From the NCBI RefSeq assembly GCF_000238915.1, contig NZ_BAEG01000014.1:18221-82220 (forward strand): DNA of 64,000 bases, written 5' to 3'. The notes beneath the pieces were generated by a model. The model did not search any database. It worked only from the letters and a program-made list of their open reading frames with translations, and had not been told where the DNA came from. Below are positions 16,335-24,948 of the stretch, piece by piece (position 1 is the stretch's first letter; each line of letters starts with the position of its first letter). The stretch comes from Arthrobacter globiformis NBRC 12137. Lineage in GTDB: Bacteria > Actinomycetota > Actinomycetes > Actinomycetales > Micrococcaceae. The position numbers and the translations under genes are program-made.

Positions 16335-16658
16335 TTAGCGGTGCCCGTTCACGGGCCAGCTCATGAACGCCGGCTCCTCGTAGGGGTGGGCCCGCCGCAA
16401 TCCCTGCACAACGGCGTCGAGCACGTCCGCTTCCACGATGCACTCGATCCGGATTTCGGAAACCTCCTCTGGCTCGCCGGCGGTGCCGATGTAGGGGCGG
16501 GCTCCGGGCAAGGGGGTAAACCGTCCAGTGCCCGGCGACGTGAAGGAGCAGTGTGAGTAGTCACCCAGCCTGCCTGCGCCGGCATCTCCAATGGCGGTGA
16601 GCACCGCCTCGGCATGGGATTCGGGGACGTAAACCACGAGTGAATGCAGCTGGACCAT
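16335..16658 (-). CDS. YqfO/Nif3-insert-type PII-like small protein
   Basis: 107 aa. It matches the domain found inserted in Nif3/YqfO proteins and also as a stand-alone CutA/PII-like fold: GAGRLGDYSHCSFTSPGTGRF, PYIGTAGEPEEVSEIRIE and the C-terminal AHPYEEPAF. The role is unknown; the fold is known to form trimers and may bind metal or a small ligand. Full length for a stand-alone member. It is divergent from the tRNA-Ser gene. Confidence 0.85.
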   Translation of the reverse strand: MVQLHSLVVYVPESHAEAVLTAIGDAGAGRLGDYSHCSFTSPGTGRFTPLPGARPYIGTAGEPEEVSEIRIECIVEADVLDAVVQGLRRAHPYEEPAFMSWPVNGHR

Positions 16659-16734
16659 GGCACCATTTTCGGCCGATTGGGAGATGCCGGAAAGTTCAGG
16701 TATTCTAGTATCTGCTTTTGGTTCAAGAGCAGCT

Positions 16735-16822
16735 GGAGAATTCGCCTAGCGGCCTATGGCGCACGCCTGGAACGCGTGTTGGGTTAACGCCCTCGGGGGT
16801 TCAAATCCCCCATTCTCCGCCA
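16735..16822 (+). tRNA. tRNA-Ser (anticodon GGA)
   Basis: 88 nt with encoded CCA. The acceptor GGAGAAT (16735-16741) pairs with ATTCTCC (16812-16818), the anticodon loop reads CTGGAAC, and a long variable arm and a GGTTCAAAT T-loop are present. These features identify class II tRNA-Ser reading UCC/UCU. Confidence 0.95.
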
Positions 16823-16826
16823 TCGG

Positions 16827-16862
16827 AAAACCCGGTTCTGACATTGTCAGGGCCGGGTTTTC
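16827..16862. terminator. Bidirectional terminator after tRNA-Ser
   Basis: AAAACCCGG at 16827-16835 pairs with CCGGGTTTT at 16853-16861, with an inner CTGAC/GTCAG stem. It has A-run and T-run flanks, so it can serve the tRNA and the convergent MpaB-like gene. Confidence 0.8.
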
Positions 16863-16889
16863 TGTTTCCTGCGTTGAGTACGGGCGGGG

Positions 16890-17798
16890 TTAGGTTACGC
16901 CCAGCCTCTGGAGCCGTTCGCGCGCGGCTAGCTGGCTGGGGCTGGCCGGGCCCAGTGCGCTGCGTACGACGGCGAGAGTCACCCTGGCGGCCGCCCTCAC
17001 CGGCAGCGGCAGGGGGCCCAGCCGGGCAGTGCGCAGCCCAAGCAGCCGGCGGTAGCCAGGCTCCAAGCTCAGGACGGCGGCCTCGAAAAGCACTCGGTAA
17101 CCCGGTTTCAGCAGCGGATGCAGGGGCGGATTCCTGATGAAGGCGACTGTTTCGGCCACCCGTTCGTCGCAGCGAAGAGTGCCTCCGCCGAGCCATTCCC
17201 CAAGCTCCCGGTTGAGGGCGGCCTTGCTCTCTGGCGGAAACTCCACGCCCATGAGCCTGCCCGCCTGAGCCCATTCGCGCACGTAGGCATCCGGGCCTCC
17301 CGGGATGGGGCCGCCCCACAGCTCATGAGCGCGGAGGAACGAATCCGTGAACGTGATGTGCACCCAGCGGAGCAGTTCAGGATCGTTGGCGGAGTACTGC
17401 CGGACGTTGCCGCCGCCGTCGACGTACTCGCCGTTGACGGACTCATGCAGCCGGCCCACCCTGCCCGTTGCCGCCTGGGCTTCAGCCGTGGATCCGTACG
17501 TGAGGGCGTGGATCCACGCCGTGGTCCGGGCCAGCCTGCCCAGCGTATCCTCGCGGAAATTCGAATGGTCGTGGACGCCGGCGAGGACTGCGGGGTGCAG
17601 TGTCTGCATCAGCAGGGACCGGATGCCGCCAACGATGGTCGCCACGCCGCCATGGACGGCCCAGACCGCAGAGCCGGGGAGGAAATACCCGGGGTCGTCA
17701 CCCTGGGCAAACTTCCGGGACCAGTCCGGCAGCGCATCCGGGCTGCCTGTCAGCGTGCGCTTCAGTTCCGCCTGCCATTCCGTCAGGAAAGTACCCAT
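16890..17798 (-). CDS. MpaB/DUF2236 family oxygenase-like protein
   Basis: 302 aa. The family is named after MpaB and is related to the latex-clearing protein group of haem oxygenases. Diagnostic segments: LHPAVLAGVHDHSNFRED (about 67-84), GRLARTTAWIHALTYGS (87-103), RVGRLHESVNG (113-123). The conserved His residues in these motifs are candidate haem or iron ligands. Soluble, with no signal peptide. Substrate unknown. No obvious operon partner. Confidence 0.85.
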   Translation of the reverse strand: MGTFLTEWQAELKRTLTGSPDALPDWSRKFAQGDDPGYFLPGSAVWAVHGGVATIVGGIRSLLMQTLHPAVLAGVHDHSNFREDTLGRLARTTAWIHALTYGSTAEAQAATGRVGRLHESVNGEYVDGGGNVRQYSANDPELLRWVHITFTDSFLRAHELWGGPIPGGPDAYVREWAQAGRLMGVEFPPESKAALNRELGEWLGGGTLRCDERVAETVAFIRNPPLHPLLKPGYRVLFEAAVLSLEPGYRRLLGLRTARLGPLPLPVRAAARVTLAVVRSALGPASPSQLAARERLQRLGVT

Positions 17799-17957
17799 GT
17801 TTCATTCTCGCGCGCCAAGGCCGGCCGGTTAAGCCTATGACACTGCACGCGCTGGCCCCCCAGTTTTAGGGGTACCGCCCTGCTTTGGCCTGTGGCCACA
17901 ATGGAGGACACGCTCGTCGAGATAGGAGTTTGGCGGGTACTGAACCAGGAGAATTCT

Positions 17958-19502
17958 GTGGCAAATAATGGGGGACACAAGCACGCACCGGGGGTGACCG
18001 GCCCGGGACGGACCGCCCTGCGGAGCCTATCCGCGGCGGTGGTTGTCGGCTTCTCCGTCTTTTCCTTCGGGTTCCAGGGGCCCGCCGCCACGATCCAGCA
18101 GCCCGTGGGTGCTGCCGTCCCGGTTGCTCCTCCCTCGGGAGTTGTCGGGCCGGAGCTCCTTGATCCAGACACCACCCCGCCCGGGTACCCGATCAGCGGC
18201 TCCGGCATCGCCGCCCCGGCGAAGGCTCCCACCGGACGCACCGTGTCGAATACCGCCGTCAAGGCAACCAAGACGGGCACCCCCAAATCTCCCGGTGTGG
18301 CTTCCAGCGCGCTGAAGCGGCCCGGGGCGGGCTTCCTCATGGCACCCCTGGAGGTGCTGACTCCCAGTTCCCCGTTCGGCCTGCGGCACAGCCCGATCAC
18401 CGGCGAAGCTGGAGAGTTTCACTGGGGCCAGGACTACGCCGCCGCCTGCGGCACCCGCGTCTACGCTGCCGACGCCGGCGTGGTCCGGGCTGCCGGATGG
18501 CATCCCTGGGGCGGCGGCAACAGGGTGGAAATTGACCACGGCAATGGCCTGATCACCACGTACAACCACCTGCAGGGCATCGCCGTCGAAAAGGGCGACC
18601 ATGTGCGGGTAGGCGAGATCATTGCGGAGGTGGGCACCACCGGATCCTCCACGGGCTGCCACCTGCATTTCGAGGTGATCAAGGACGGTCAGCATCAGGA
18701 CCCGATGAAGTGGACCCTGCTGCCCATCCGGCAGACCGACCAGCTGACACCTGCCGTATATACCAGCTACGAAGGCGGCGCCGCCAACACGTACGCGTGG
18801 GCCATCCCCAACATTCCCGGCAACAGCGGGCCGGGCAACACTGACGACGGCCTGACGCCGGTCACCGCAGCCGCCGTGGCTAACCCGCGCAGCGGTCCGT
18901 CAGCCTCGGCGGGAACCACCCTGGTTGCCAGCTCGTCGACCTCCGGTTCCACCTCGTCCCGTCCAGCGACCTCCAGCCCGACGGCGACTCCGACTGTTAC
19001 GGCAAGCCCCAAGCCGACGTCGCCGAAGCCTCCCGCGCCGGCCAAGCCCAAGCCCACCCCGACGCCGACCCCCACCCCGACGCCGACCCCCACCCCCACC
19101 CCGACGCCGACCCCCACCCCGACACCCACCACGCCGCCGGCGGACCCGGCTCCGGCTGACCCGGCTCCCACCACGCCGCCGGCGGAGCCAGCGCCCACCG
19201 AGTCCGTGCCGCCGGCACCCACCGAGCCGGTCGAACCCTCCGCGCCGATCACGAGTTCCACACCTGCCCCTACGGATGTTGCCCCCGTCGAGCCCGCTCC
19301 GGCGCCTGTGCCGGATCCGGTCCCCACTCCGGCGGACCCCGTAACCACGGTTCCGGCCGCGCCGGCACCGGCGCCAGTTCCCACGTCGGAACCGGCAACC
19401 GCGACTTCGCCAAGCGCCGCACCAACCGGGGATGCCGCCGCGGCACCAGCGAATGCCACAGCAGAAGCTGTTCCGACAGCGGAGTCCACGGCGGCGCCCT
19501 AA
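17958..19502 (+). CDS. M23 family metallopeptidase with Pro-rich tail
   Basis: 514 aa from GTG 17958, six bases after AGGAG; in-frame upstream codons lack a ribosome site. One hydrophobic export segment (about 22-45) precedes a Pro/Ala-rich region. The LytM domain spans about 132-255: zinc ligands His155 and Asp159 (HWGQD) and the HLHFE motif (His235, His237). It is expected to cut peptidoglycan cross-links outside the membrane. The last 200 residues are low-complexity, including a long Pro-Thr repeat and Glu/Pro/Ala segments that may span the wall. No sorting signal is seen. Confidence 0.92.
   Translation: MANNGGHKHAPGVTGPGRTALRSLSAAVVVGFSVFSFGFQGPAATIQQPVGAAVPVAPPSGVVGPELLDPDTTPPGYPISGSGIAAPAKAPTGRTVSNTAVKATKTGTPKSPGVASSALKRPGAGFLMAPLEVLTPSSPFGLRHSPITGEAGEFHWGQDYAAACGTRVYAADAGVVRAAGWHPWGGGNRVEIDHGNGLITTYNHLQGIAVEKGDHVRVGEIIAEVGTTGSSTGCHLHFEVIKDGQHQDPMKWTLLPIRQTDQLTPAVYTSYEGGAANTYAWAIPNIPGNSGPGNTDDGLTPVTAAAVANPRSGPSASAGTTLVASSSTSGSTSSRPATSSPTATPTVTASPKPTSPKPPAPAKPKPTPTPTPTPTPTPTPTPTPTPTPTPTTPPADPAPADPAPTTPPAEPAPTESVPPAPTEPVEPSAPITSSTPAPTDVAPVEPAPAPVPDPVPTPADPVTTVPAAPAPAPVPTSEPATATSPSAAPTGDAAAAPANATAEAVPTAESTAAP
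19055..19135 (+). repeat. Pro-Thr coding microrepeat in M23 peptidase
   Basis: A run of CCC/CCG-ACC/ACG codons encodes alternating Pro and Thr over about 27 residues. Such tracts are slippage-prone, so the length may vary between strains. Confidence 0.85.
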
Positions 19503-19571
19503 ACGGTGGCGGGCAGCCGACGTCGGGCTGTCCGCTCACCGGGAACGCCACGTGGTGAGGAGGTCCAGGGA

Positions 19572-19850
19572 ATGCAACAGAGGCCAAAGCCGTTGTCATT
19601 AAAGACAGCCATGCACCCGGCGAGAGAGCACGATGTGACTTTCCTCCAAAAGATTCCGCCGACACCCGACGGAACGCACCCGGGTTTCGGCTGCCCTCCG
19701 GGCGATGCAGTGCCGGCGGCGGATGCGTCCGCCGACGACGGCTGTACAGGCTGTACCGGTAAGCCGGGCACTTTCCGGAAGAGCATTCCGCCCGGAACTG
19801 TCCGGGGGAGTTCCCCCTGCTTCTCTGCGGCGAAGCTGCCGGGCGCATAG
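19572..19850 (+). CDS. Possible small Cys-containing protein
   Basis: A 92-residue frame whose ATG sits seven bases after AGGAGGT, one of the better ribosome sites in the window. It has no match I recognise. Five cysteines occur, two in DDGCTGCTGKPG, with others in GFGCPPGD and SSPCFSA. No signal peptide or membrane segment. It lies 70 bases after the M23 gene, beyond a GGTGGCGGGCAGCC hairpin (19505-19540). Composition does not settle whether it is coding. Confidence 0.35.
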   Translation: MQQRPKPLSLKTAMHPAREHDVTFLQKIPPTPDGTHPGFGCPPGDAVPAADASADDGCTGCTGKPGTFRKSIPPGTVRGSSPCFSAAKLPGA

Positions 19851-20096
19851 CCCACTGTCCGTCAGGTTCGGCGGAATGCGGCAAACCCAACAATGCGGCA
19901 ACTAATGGAGCGGTCATCGGGTGATGACCGAGCGAGGAAACGAAAGCGAGGAAGGTAGCCTGAAAGCAGTGGCGGTGTTGTAATTTTTCAACATGCCAAC
20001 TCCCGTTTCCCCCTAGTTCGCTTTTTATCTGGTTGGATGGAACGTACTGAGAGGGACACAGGAGGCGCCCGCTTCCTAACTACCGCGAAGGCAGCA
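19851..20096 (+). promoter_or_regulatory. Structured leader region before the phosphodiesterase gene
   Basis: No gene is supported here. It contains a direct repeat AATGCGGCAA (19875-19884 and 19892-19901) and a perfect hairpin CGGTCATC-GGGT-GATGACCG (19911-19930). These are followed by a purine-rich stretch and a T-run (TAATTTTT near 19980). This may be a promoter with regulatory structure, or a small RNA; I recognise no Rfam-type consensus. Confidence 0.4.
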
Positions 20097-21008
20097 ATGG
20101 AGCTCATCGAGGCCGAGCATCCCCGGCCACGCCATTTTCTACTCCACCTGAGTGACACCCATCTGTTGGGAGGTCCGGACCCCCTCTACGGCGCAGTTGA
20201 CAGCGAAGCCCGCCTGATCCAGCTCTTCGATGAGGTTCAGGCCTCCGGCGCGCGCCCGGAAGCCGTAATTTTCACCGGCGACCTGGCGGACAAGGGCGAC
20301 CCCGAGGCCTATGCCAAGCTCCGCGCTGTCGTGGAGCCCGCATGCCGGGACCTCGGCGCCCAGGTCATCTGGGCCATGGGCAATCACGACAACCGCGCCA
20401 ACTTCCGCGCGGGCCTGTTCGACCAGCACGGCAACGACGACCCCGTCGACCACAGCTACTACGTCAACGGGCTGCGGGTCATCACCATGGACACGTCCGT
20501 GCCCGGATACCACCACGGCGAACTCAGCGACAACCAACTGGACTGGCTCGCCGGGCAGCTGGAGACCCCCGCGCCGGACGGCACGATCCTGGCCCTGCAC
20601 CATCCGCCGGTTCCGTCGGTGCTGGACCTGTCGGTGCTGGTGGAGCTCCGCGACCAAGCGTCCCTGGCGGCCGTGGTGCGCAACTCGGATGTGCGCAGCA
20701 TCCTTGCCGGCCACCTGCATTACTCCACGACGGCGAGCTTCGCCGGCATCCCTGTGTCCGTGGCCTCGGCGACGTGCTACACCCAGGACCTGAACGTTCC
20801 GGTAGGCGGCACGCGCGGCCGCGACGGCGGACAGGCCTTCAACCTGGTGCACGTTTATGAGCACACGGTGGTGCATTCAGTGGTGCCGCTGGGCGCAACT
20901 CCGACTGTGGGCGAGTATGTCAGCCCGGAGGAAACGGAACGGCGCCTGGCAGCAGCCGGAATCCGCATCCCGGAAGGGGCCAAACGCCCGATGCTCACGC
21001 GGAAATAG
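20097..21008 (+). CDS. Calcineurin-like metallophosphoesterase (CpdA/Icc type)
   Basis: 303 aa from the ATG preceded by GAAGG at five bases. An in-frame ATG at 20037 would add 20 residues lacking family similarity. The two-metal phosphoesterase motifs occur in order: [36 protein letters not shown] and AGHLHYS. This set is typical of class III cyclic-nucleotide phosphodiesterases such as CpdA, so cAMP hydrolysis is plausible but not proven. Cytoplasmic. It ends at a bidirectional terminator. Confidence 0.9.
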   Translation: MELIEAEHPRPRHFLLHLSDTHLLGGPDPLYGAVDSEARLIQLFDEVQASGARPEAVIFTGDLADKGDPEAYAKLRAVVEPACRDLGAQVIWAMGNHDNRANFRAGLFDQHGNDDPVDHSYYVNGLRVITMDTSVPGYHHGELSDNQLDWLAGQLETPAPDGTILALHHPPVPSVLDLSVLVELRDQASLAAVVRNSDVRSILAGHLHYSTTASFAGIPVSVASATCYTQDLNVPVGGTRGRDGGQAFNLVHVYEHTVVHSVVPLGATPTVGEYVSPEETERRLAAAGIRIPEGAKRPMLTRK

Positions 21009-21042
21009 AGGGCTCACGCGGAAGCAGCGTCAGTACACACGG

Positions 21043-21074
21043 AAACCCCGCCGGAGCCTGATCCGGCGGGGTTT
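21043..21074. terminator. Bidirectional terminator
   Basis: AAACCCCGCCGGA at 21043-21055 and TCCGGCGGGGTTT at 21062-21074 form a perfect 13-bp stem with A and T flanks. It lies between the convergent phosphodiesterase and Stealth genes. Confidence 0.85.
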
Positions 21075-21088
21075 CTGCATTGTGACGC

Positions 21089-22675
21089 CTACTTTTCCCA
21101 GGGCGCCTTGATCGGGAAGTACTTCTCCAGGAAGTCCGTAACCAGCTCCGCACGTTCGCCGGCCGGAACCTCCGGGAAACTGCCGTCATTGAGGCAGAAG
21201 AAGTCCATGTTGCGCTTGGTCAGCAGCTTGGGCAGGTACTTCAGTCCCGACCGGAGTGTGGTGTCCACGTAGCGTACCTTGGCTGCCGTCTGGGTGACGG
21301 CCCGCCCGGTCAGCAGCGCGTAGTAGTGGTAGAAGGAATTCGTGACGGAGATGTTGTCCGCGGCCCTGAACGTGCTGGCGGCAGTCTTCGCGAACTCCGC
21401 GGGGAACTCCTGCTCCATCTGGGCAACCAGGCTGCGCCGCAGCGGTGCCGCCGTGTGCTCCAGGTGGCGGGTGGTGATCCGGCCGAAGCGGTTCCAGAGC
21501 AGTTTGCGGTTGACCCGCGCCGCGTTTTCGAAGCCGCTGCGTTCGGCGTCGTTGTCGCCGAGGCCGATGCGGGTCTCCGCCTCGATGAACTTGGTGATGC
21601 CACCCGGAGTGAAGAACATGTCCGGCCCCACAGGCCGCCCGAAGAACATGTCATCGTTGGAGTACAGGAAGTGCTCGGAGAGGCCCTCGATGTGGTGCAG
21701 CTGGCACTCCACGGCCTGCGAGTTGTGCGTGGGCAGCACCGACGGGTCGGCGAAGAACTCCTCGCTCCGGACAATGGTGACGGACGGGTGGTCAGCCAGC
21801 CATTCCGGCGCGGGGGAGTCCGTCGCGATGAAGATGCGGCGGACCCACGGTGCGAACATGTACACCGACCGGAGCGCGTACTTGAGCTCGTTGATTTGCC
21901 GGTAGCGCGCCTCGTGGTCATCGCCTTCGCCAAGGACGGCTCCCGCCATCCGGGCACGCCGGGCGGCGATGTACTCCGGGGAGGTGCCGTCCACCCAGGA
22001 GAAGACCATGTCGATATCAAAGCTGATATCGCTCGCGTGGTCAGCGAACATGTTCTCGATGGTGGGCCAGGTGTGCCCATACCGCTCAACCGTTCCGCGG
22101 ACGGCATCGTGCGCCATCATGGTGCGGCGGGTCAGGGAGTTCTCGATCGGCAGGATTACTTCGTTGCCCAGGAAGCTCCACAGCTCCACCTGGACGCCGG
22201 CGGAGGCCCCGAATTCGAAGCCGCCGTTGGGCTCCACCCGCGGGCGGTACAGCCGGAAGATGCGTGCCTGCCGGTTGACGGAGAGTTCGCCGTCGGCCAC
22301 CAGGACGGACGTCTTCTTCTTCGCGTCCACGGTCATGGAGTAGAACGGCTCGCTCCGGCAGGCGTCAACGAGGGCGGACCGCAGCTTCTTGCGGTCCTTC
22401 CAGTCGAGGGCGACCACCGGACGGTCGTTGTTGCCCCGCACCAGCAGGTAATCCAGCCCGGCCCCGTCCAGCACATTCCGCAGGAAGAGCAGGTCCTCGA
22501 CCATGGCCTGGTAGGGCGTCCGTGTGTCGTTGATCAGCGCATAGCGGCCTGACCGGCGAACGACGTCGGGGCGGTGCTTGAGGCGCGCCACAGCCGCCGG
22601 CGACGTTGCTTCCGCGAGTGCGGGTACGTCCTCGGATGCCTGACCGCCGTAGTAGATGTCATCCTGAACAGTCAC
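21089..22675 (-). CDS. Stealth family sugar-1-phosphate transferase
   Basis: 528 aa from GTG. Stealth proteins transfer hexose-1-phosphates to build cell-wall or capsular phosphoglycans. Conserved regions in order: CR1 FDIDMVFSWVDGTSPEY (about 219-235), CR2 around INELKYALRSVYMFAPWVRR and IFIATDS, CR3 near FLYSNDDMFFGRP, and CR4 at the C terminus (YFPIKAPWEK). The N-terminal 200 residues form an extra domain seen in actinobacterial members. It has no signal peptide. The HAD gene upstream on the same strand may be co-transcribed. Confidence 0.88.
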   Translation of the reverse strand: MTVQDDIYYGGQASEDVPALAEATSPAAVARLKHRPDVVRRSGRYALINDTRTPYQAMVEDLLFLRNVLDGAGLDYLLVRGNNDRPVVALDWKDRKKLRSALVDACRSEPFYSMTVDAKKKTSVLVADGELSVNRQARIFRLYRPRVEPNGGFEFGASAGVQVELWSFLGNEVILPIENSLTRRTMMAHDAVRGTVERYGHTWPTIENMFADHASDISFDIDMVFSWVDGTSPEYIAARRARMAGAVLGEGDDHEARYRQINELKYALRSVYMFAPWVRRIFIATDSPAPEWLADHPSVTIVRSEEFFADPSVLPTHNSQAVECQLHHIEGLSEHFLYSNDDMFFGRPVGPDMFFTPGGITKFIEAETRIGLGDNDAERSGFENAARVNRKLLWNRFGRITTRHLEHTAAPLRRSLVAQMEQEFPAEFAKTAASTFRAADNISVTNSFYHYYALLTGRAVTQTAAKVRYVDTTLRSGLKYLPKLLTKRNMDFFCLNDGSFPEVPAGERAELVTDFLEKYFPIKAPWEK

Positions 22676-22814
22676 GTCGGTAATGGTGTTTCTCCCAAGC
22701 TGCTAGGGGTGAAGTCTTACTTGCATGATAGTCCTGCCGGTAAAACTTGCCGGGCAGGCGGCTTGGTGGTGGGCCGGGCCTCTAGGCCCCGCCCCCTGTG
22801 CCGCGGCAGCGGGC

Positions 22815-23744
22815 TTAGCCCAGCAGCGCCTGACGCCAACCCGCCAGGAACGCTGCCCCGGCGTCGTCGTGAATGACCGTTTCCGGCAGGCCAAGGTCGG
22901 CGGCGGTGAGAACGTTATAGGGCTTGGCCGGGACGCCGTCCGCGGGGCGGACGTCGACGTGTTTCACGGCGTGGTCGTTGTGGTGCAGCCAGTCGGCCAT
23001 GGCGTAGTCGGTGCGGGAATCGCCCACCGTCCGCCAGGCCTGCGGGGTGATTCCCTGGGCCGCCAGCAGCTCCACCGCGCGGCTCGCGCCAAGGTCCTTG
23101 CCCAGCCGGACGGACTCAATGTCCGTGGAAATGATGGTGGGGTCCACGCGGTAGTCGATCTCGTCGTCGGAGTTCGGCGCGTGGTGCTCCAGCCGTACGA
23201 CGCCGAAACCGTGGCGTTCCATGAGCTCCAGCGCCTCGGCATCAAACAGCTTCTGCTCGGCGAGGTATTCACTGTTGGGCACCTCGATGTGCTGCTCCAC
23301 CGACACCATGGCGCGCTTGGTTTCATCGAAGAACATGTGGGACGCGTAGTCCTCAGCCACCATGCGCCGGATATCGTCGCCGTAGGCCGCCGGCACGGCA
23401 AGCTCGTGGTCCACGTGGATGGGGCCGGGGCCGGCAGCGGTGTAGCTGAACCACACGGCGCCCTTTTCGCAGATGGCGTGGATCAGGGTTCCGCCGGGCA
23501 TTCCGGCTGCGATCATGGGCGCCATGACCTGCTCGCGGATGAACGCATCCGAGCGCCCGGTGTTGAAGATGACCGGTATTCCGGCGTTCGCGAGGGCCAC
23601 CAGATCGGCAATGATTTCCGGTTTCACATCCCTGGTCACCGGGCTGGCGACAGGGCCGTCGACGTCCAGGAGAAGGGCCAGGGCGGGTGCCGACGGAGTG
23701 TGGGGGCCGAACCCGGTGGCGGGGTTCGCTGAAGGTGCAGTCAT
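22815..23744 (-). CDS. HAD superfamily (Cof-type) hydrolase
   Basis: 309 aa. HAD motif I is LLLDVDGPVASP, with nucleophile Asp27 and acid Asp29. Motif II lies in VIFNTGRSD and motif IV in VGDSRTDYAMADWL near 245-258. The cap between them suggests a sugar-phosphate or polyol-phosphate phosphatase, substrate unknown. Located 139 bases upstream of the Stealth gene on the same strand. The ATG has only a weak, very close GGAG. Confidence 0.82.
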   Translation of the reverse strand: MTAPSANPATGFGPHTPSAPALALLLDVDGPVASPVTRDVKPEIIADLVALANAGIPVIFNTGRSDAFIREQVMAPMIAAGMPGGTLIHAICEKGAVWFSYTAAGPGPIHVDHELAVPAAYGDDIRRMVAEDYASHMFFDETKRAMVSVEQHIEVPNSEYLAEQKLFDAEALELMERHGFGVVRLEHHAPNSDDEIDYRVDPTIISTDIESVRLGKDLGASRAVELLAAQGITPQAWRTVGDSRTDYAMADWLHHNDHAVKHVDVRPADGVPAKPYNVLTAADLGLPETVIHDDAGAAFLAGWRQALLG

Positions 23745-23892
23745 GGCTCCATTCTGTCAGCCGGCACCGGCCAAACCGCCCGCACAGCGGGTCGCGGCCA
23801 GCATGTGACACATAGTTACTGTTTGGCTACAACCTTCCGCGGCGCGCTGATTCCACATTCCCTAGAACCGGCCAGTTGCTTACGCTTGCAGG

Positions 23893-24192
23893 GTGATATT
23901 CAAAGCTGTGGGCGAGGGACGCCCTTACCCCGACCATGGTTTCAGTACCCCCAAAGACTGGGCGGCGCTTCCGCCCCGTCCCGTGCGGCTGGATGAACTT
24001 GTGACCACCAAGCGGACCCTGGACCTTGAAGCGCTCCTTGCCGAGGACTCCACTTTCTTTGGCGACCTGTTTCCCCACGTGGTGCAGTACCAGGGCACCC
24101 TCTACCTGGAGGATGGCCTGCACCGGGCGGTAAGGACGGCACTCCACCAGCGCACCGCCATACATGCAAGGGTGCTCGTGATCGATGGCTAG
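23893..24192 (+). CDS. Small conserved protein with ParB-like DGLHR motif
   Basis: 99 aa from GTG. The middle reads LDLEALLAEDSTFFGDLF and the end YLEDGLHRAVRTALHQRTAIHARVLV. The DG.HR motif followed by a helix and a closing beta strand resembles ParB/sulfiredoxin-like folds. Some relatives are labelled VapB-like antitoxins, but no toxin gene is adjacent, so I do not adopt that. It overlaps the next gene by eight bases, implying translational coupling. Confidence 0.7.
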   Translation: MIFKAVGEGRPYPDHGFSTPKDWAALPPRPVRLDELVTTKRTLDLEALLAEDSTFFGDLFPHVVQYQGTLYLEDGLHRAVRTALHQRTAIHARVLVIDG

Positions 24193-24859
24193 AAAACCCA
24201 AAGACCTGACCGTTCTCCACGGTCACCGCGTCATTACCGGCCCCGAGCTCAGGGCCACGTTCGTCGACGACGACGAACATGCGGAGAACCCCGGCCGGCT
24301 CCGCCGCCGGATCCTGCACGGTGTGGTGCTCGTGCTGCTGCTGGGCCTCATTTTCGCAGGAGTCATGGGGGCTATGGGTGTGATGAGCGGGCAGATCAAG
24401 TTTCCGTCCGCCATCCAGGCGCAGGAGAACTCCTCCGTCTGCCCCGCCACAACCTTCGACTACACTCCGCCGGCCAAGGTGAAGGTGAACGTCCTCAACG
24501 CCACGAGCCGCAACGGCCTGGCCAAGGCGGCAGCCAATGAATTCAAAGCCCGGAAGTTTGTTGTTGGCAACGTGGCCAACACCCAGACCGGATACCGCGG
24601 CGTGGCGGCAATCGTCTCGGGTGCTGCCGGACAGTCGGCGGCTTTCACCGTGCAGCGGAACCTGCCGGGCTCCGATTATTTCCAGGACGGGCGCAAGGAT
24701 GCCAGCGTGGATGTGATCCTGACCAGCGACTACCGCGGCCTGGTCAAGCCGCAGCTTGTTGACCAGACGCCCGGCCAGCTCAGCTGCCCGCGTGAAAGCC
24801 GGCGCGTGGCCGACGACTCGCAGTGGCCTGTCATGCCCACCCAGGGCGCCAAGCCCTGA
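24185..24859 (+). CDS. Membrane protein with LytR C-terminal (LytR_C) domain
   Basis: 224 aa: cytoplasmic N terminus (1-43), one membrane segment (about 44-68, VVLVLLLGLIFAGVMGAM), then an extracellular LytR_C domain (about 88-190) beginning VKVNVLNATSRNGLAKAAA. The catalytic LCP domain that often accompanies LytR_C is absent, so this is a stand-alone accessory form. A role in wall glycopolymer attachment is inference from the domain. It overlaps the preceding small gene. Confidence 0.88.
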   Translation: MARKPKDLTVLHGHRVITGPELRATFVDDDEHAENPGRLRRRILHGVVLVLLLGLIFAGVMGAMGVMSGQIKFPSAIQAQENSSVCPATTFDYTPPAKVKVNVLNATSRNGLAKAAANEFKARKFVVGNVANTQTGYRGVAAIVSGAAGQSAAFTVQRNLPGSDYFQDGRKDASVDVILTSDYRGLVKPQLVDQTPGQLSCPRESRRVADDSQWPVMPTQGAKP

Positions 24860-24894
24860 TGTTCAGCGCCGGCCGGGTCCTGCCGCTGGCTTGC

Positions 24895-24948
24895 CCTTAG
24901 CCGGCCGGCTGATCCCGCCTGCTCCTTAGCCGGCCTCCTTAGCCGGCC
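24895..24948. repeat. Three copies of CCTTAGCCGGCC
   Basis: Identical 12-mers begin at 24895, 24924 and 24937. The last includes the stop codon of the TetR gene, so these look like micro-duplications of the gene's 3' end. Confidence 0.8.

Noticed and set aside
16890..17798. Second tRNA or integrated element next to tRNA-Ser
   Set aside because: No attachment-site duplication or integrase is present; the neighbouring gene is an ordinary MpaB-like protein.
19506..19571. In-frame extension upstream of the Cys-rich small frame
   Set aside because: It overlaps the hairpin after the M23 gene and has no ribosome site; the ATG at 19572 does.
19574..19680. RNase P RNA on the minus strand (GAGGAAAGTC-like match)
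   Set aside because: Only a nine-base match is present; the following conserved RNase P blocks are absent.
22725..23732. Long plus-strand open frame opposite the HAD gene
   Set aside because: The minus-strand product has full HAD motifs; the plus-strand frame has low-complexity Val/Gly/His composition.
23893..24192. VapB-type antitoxin
   Set aside because: No toxin-like partner is adjacent; the partner is a LytR_C membrane protein, and the DGLHR motif fits a ParB-like fold better.
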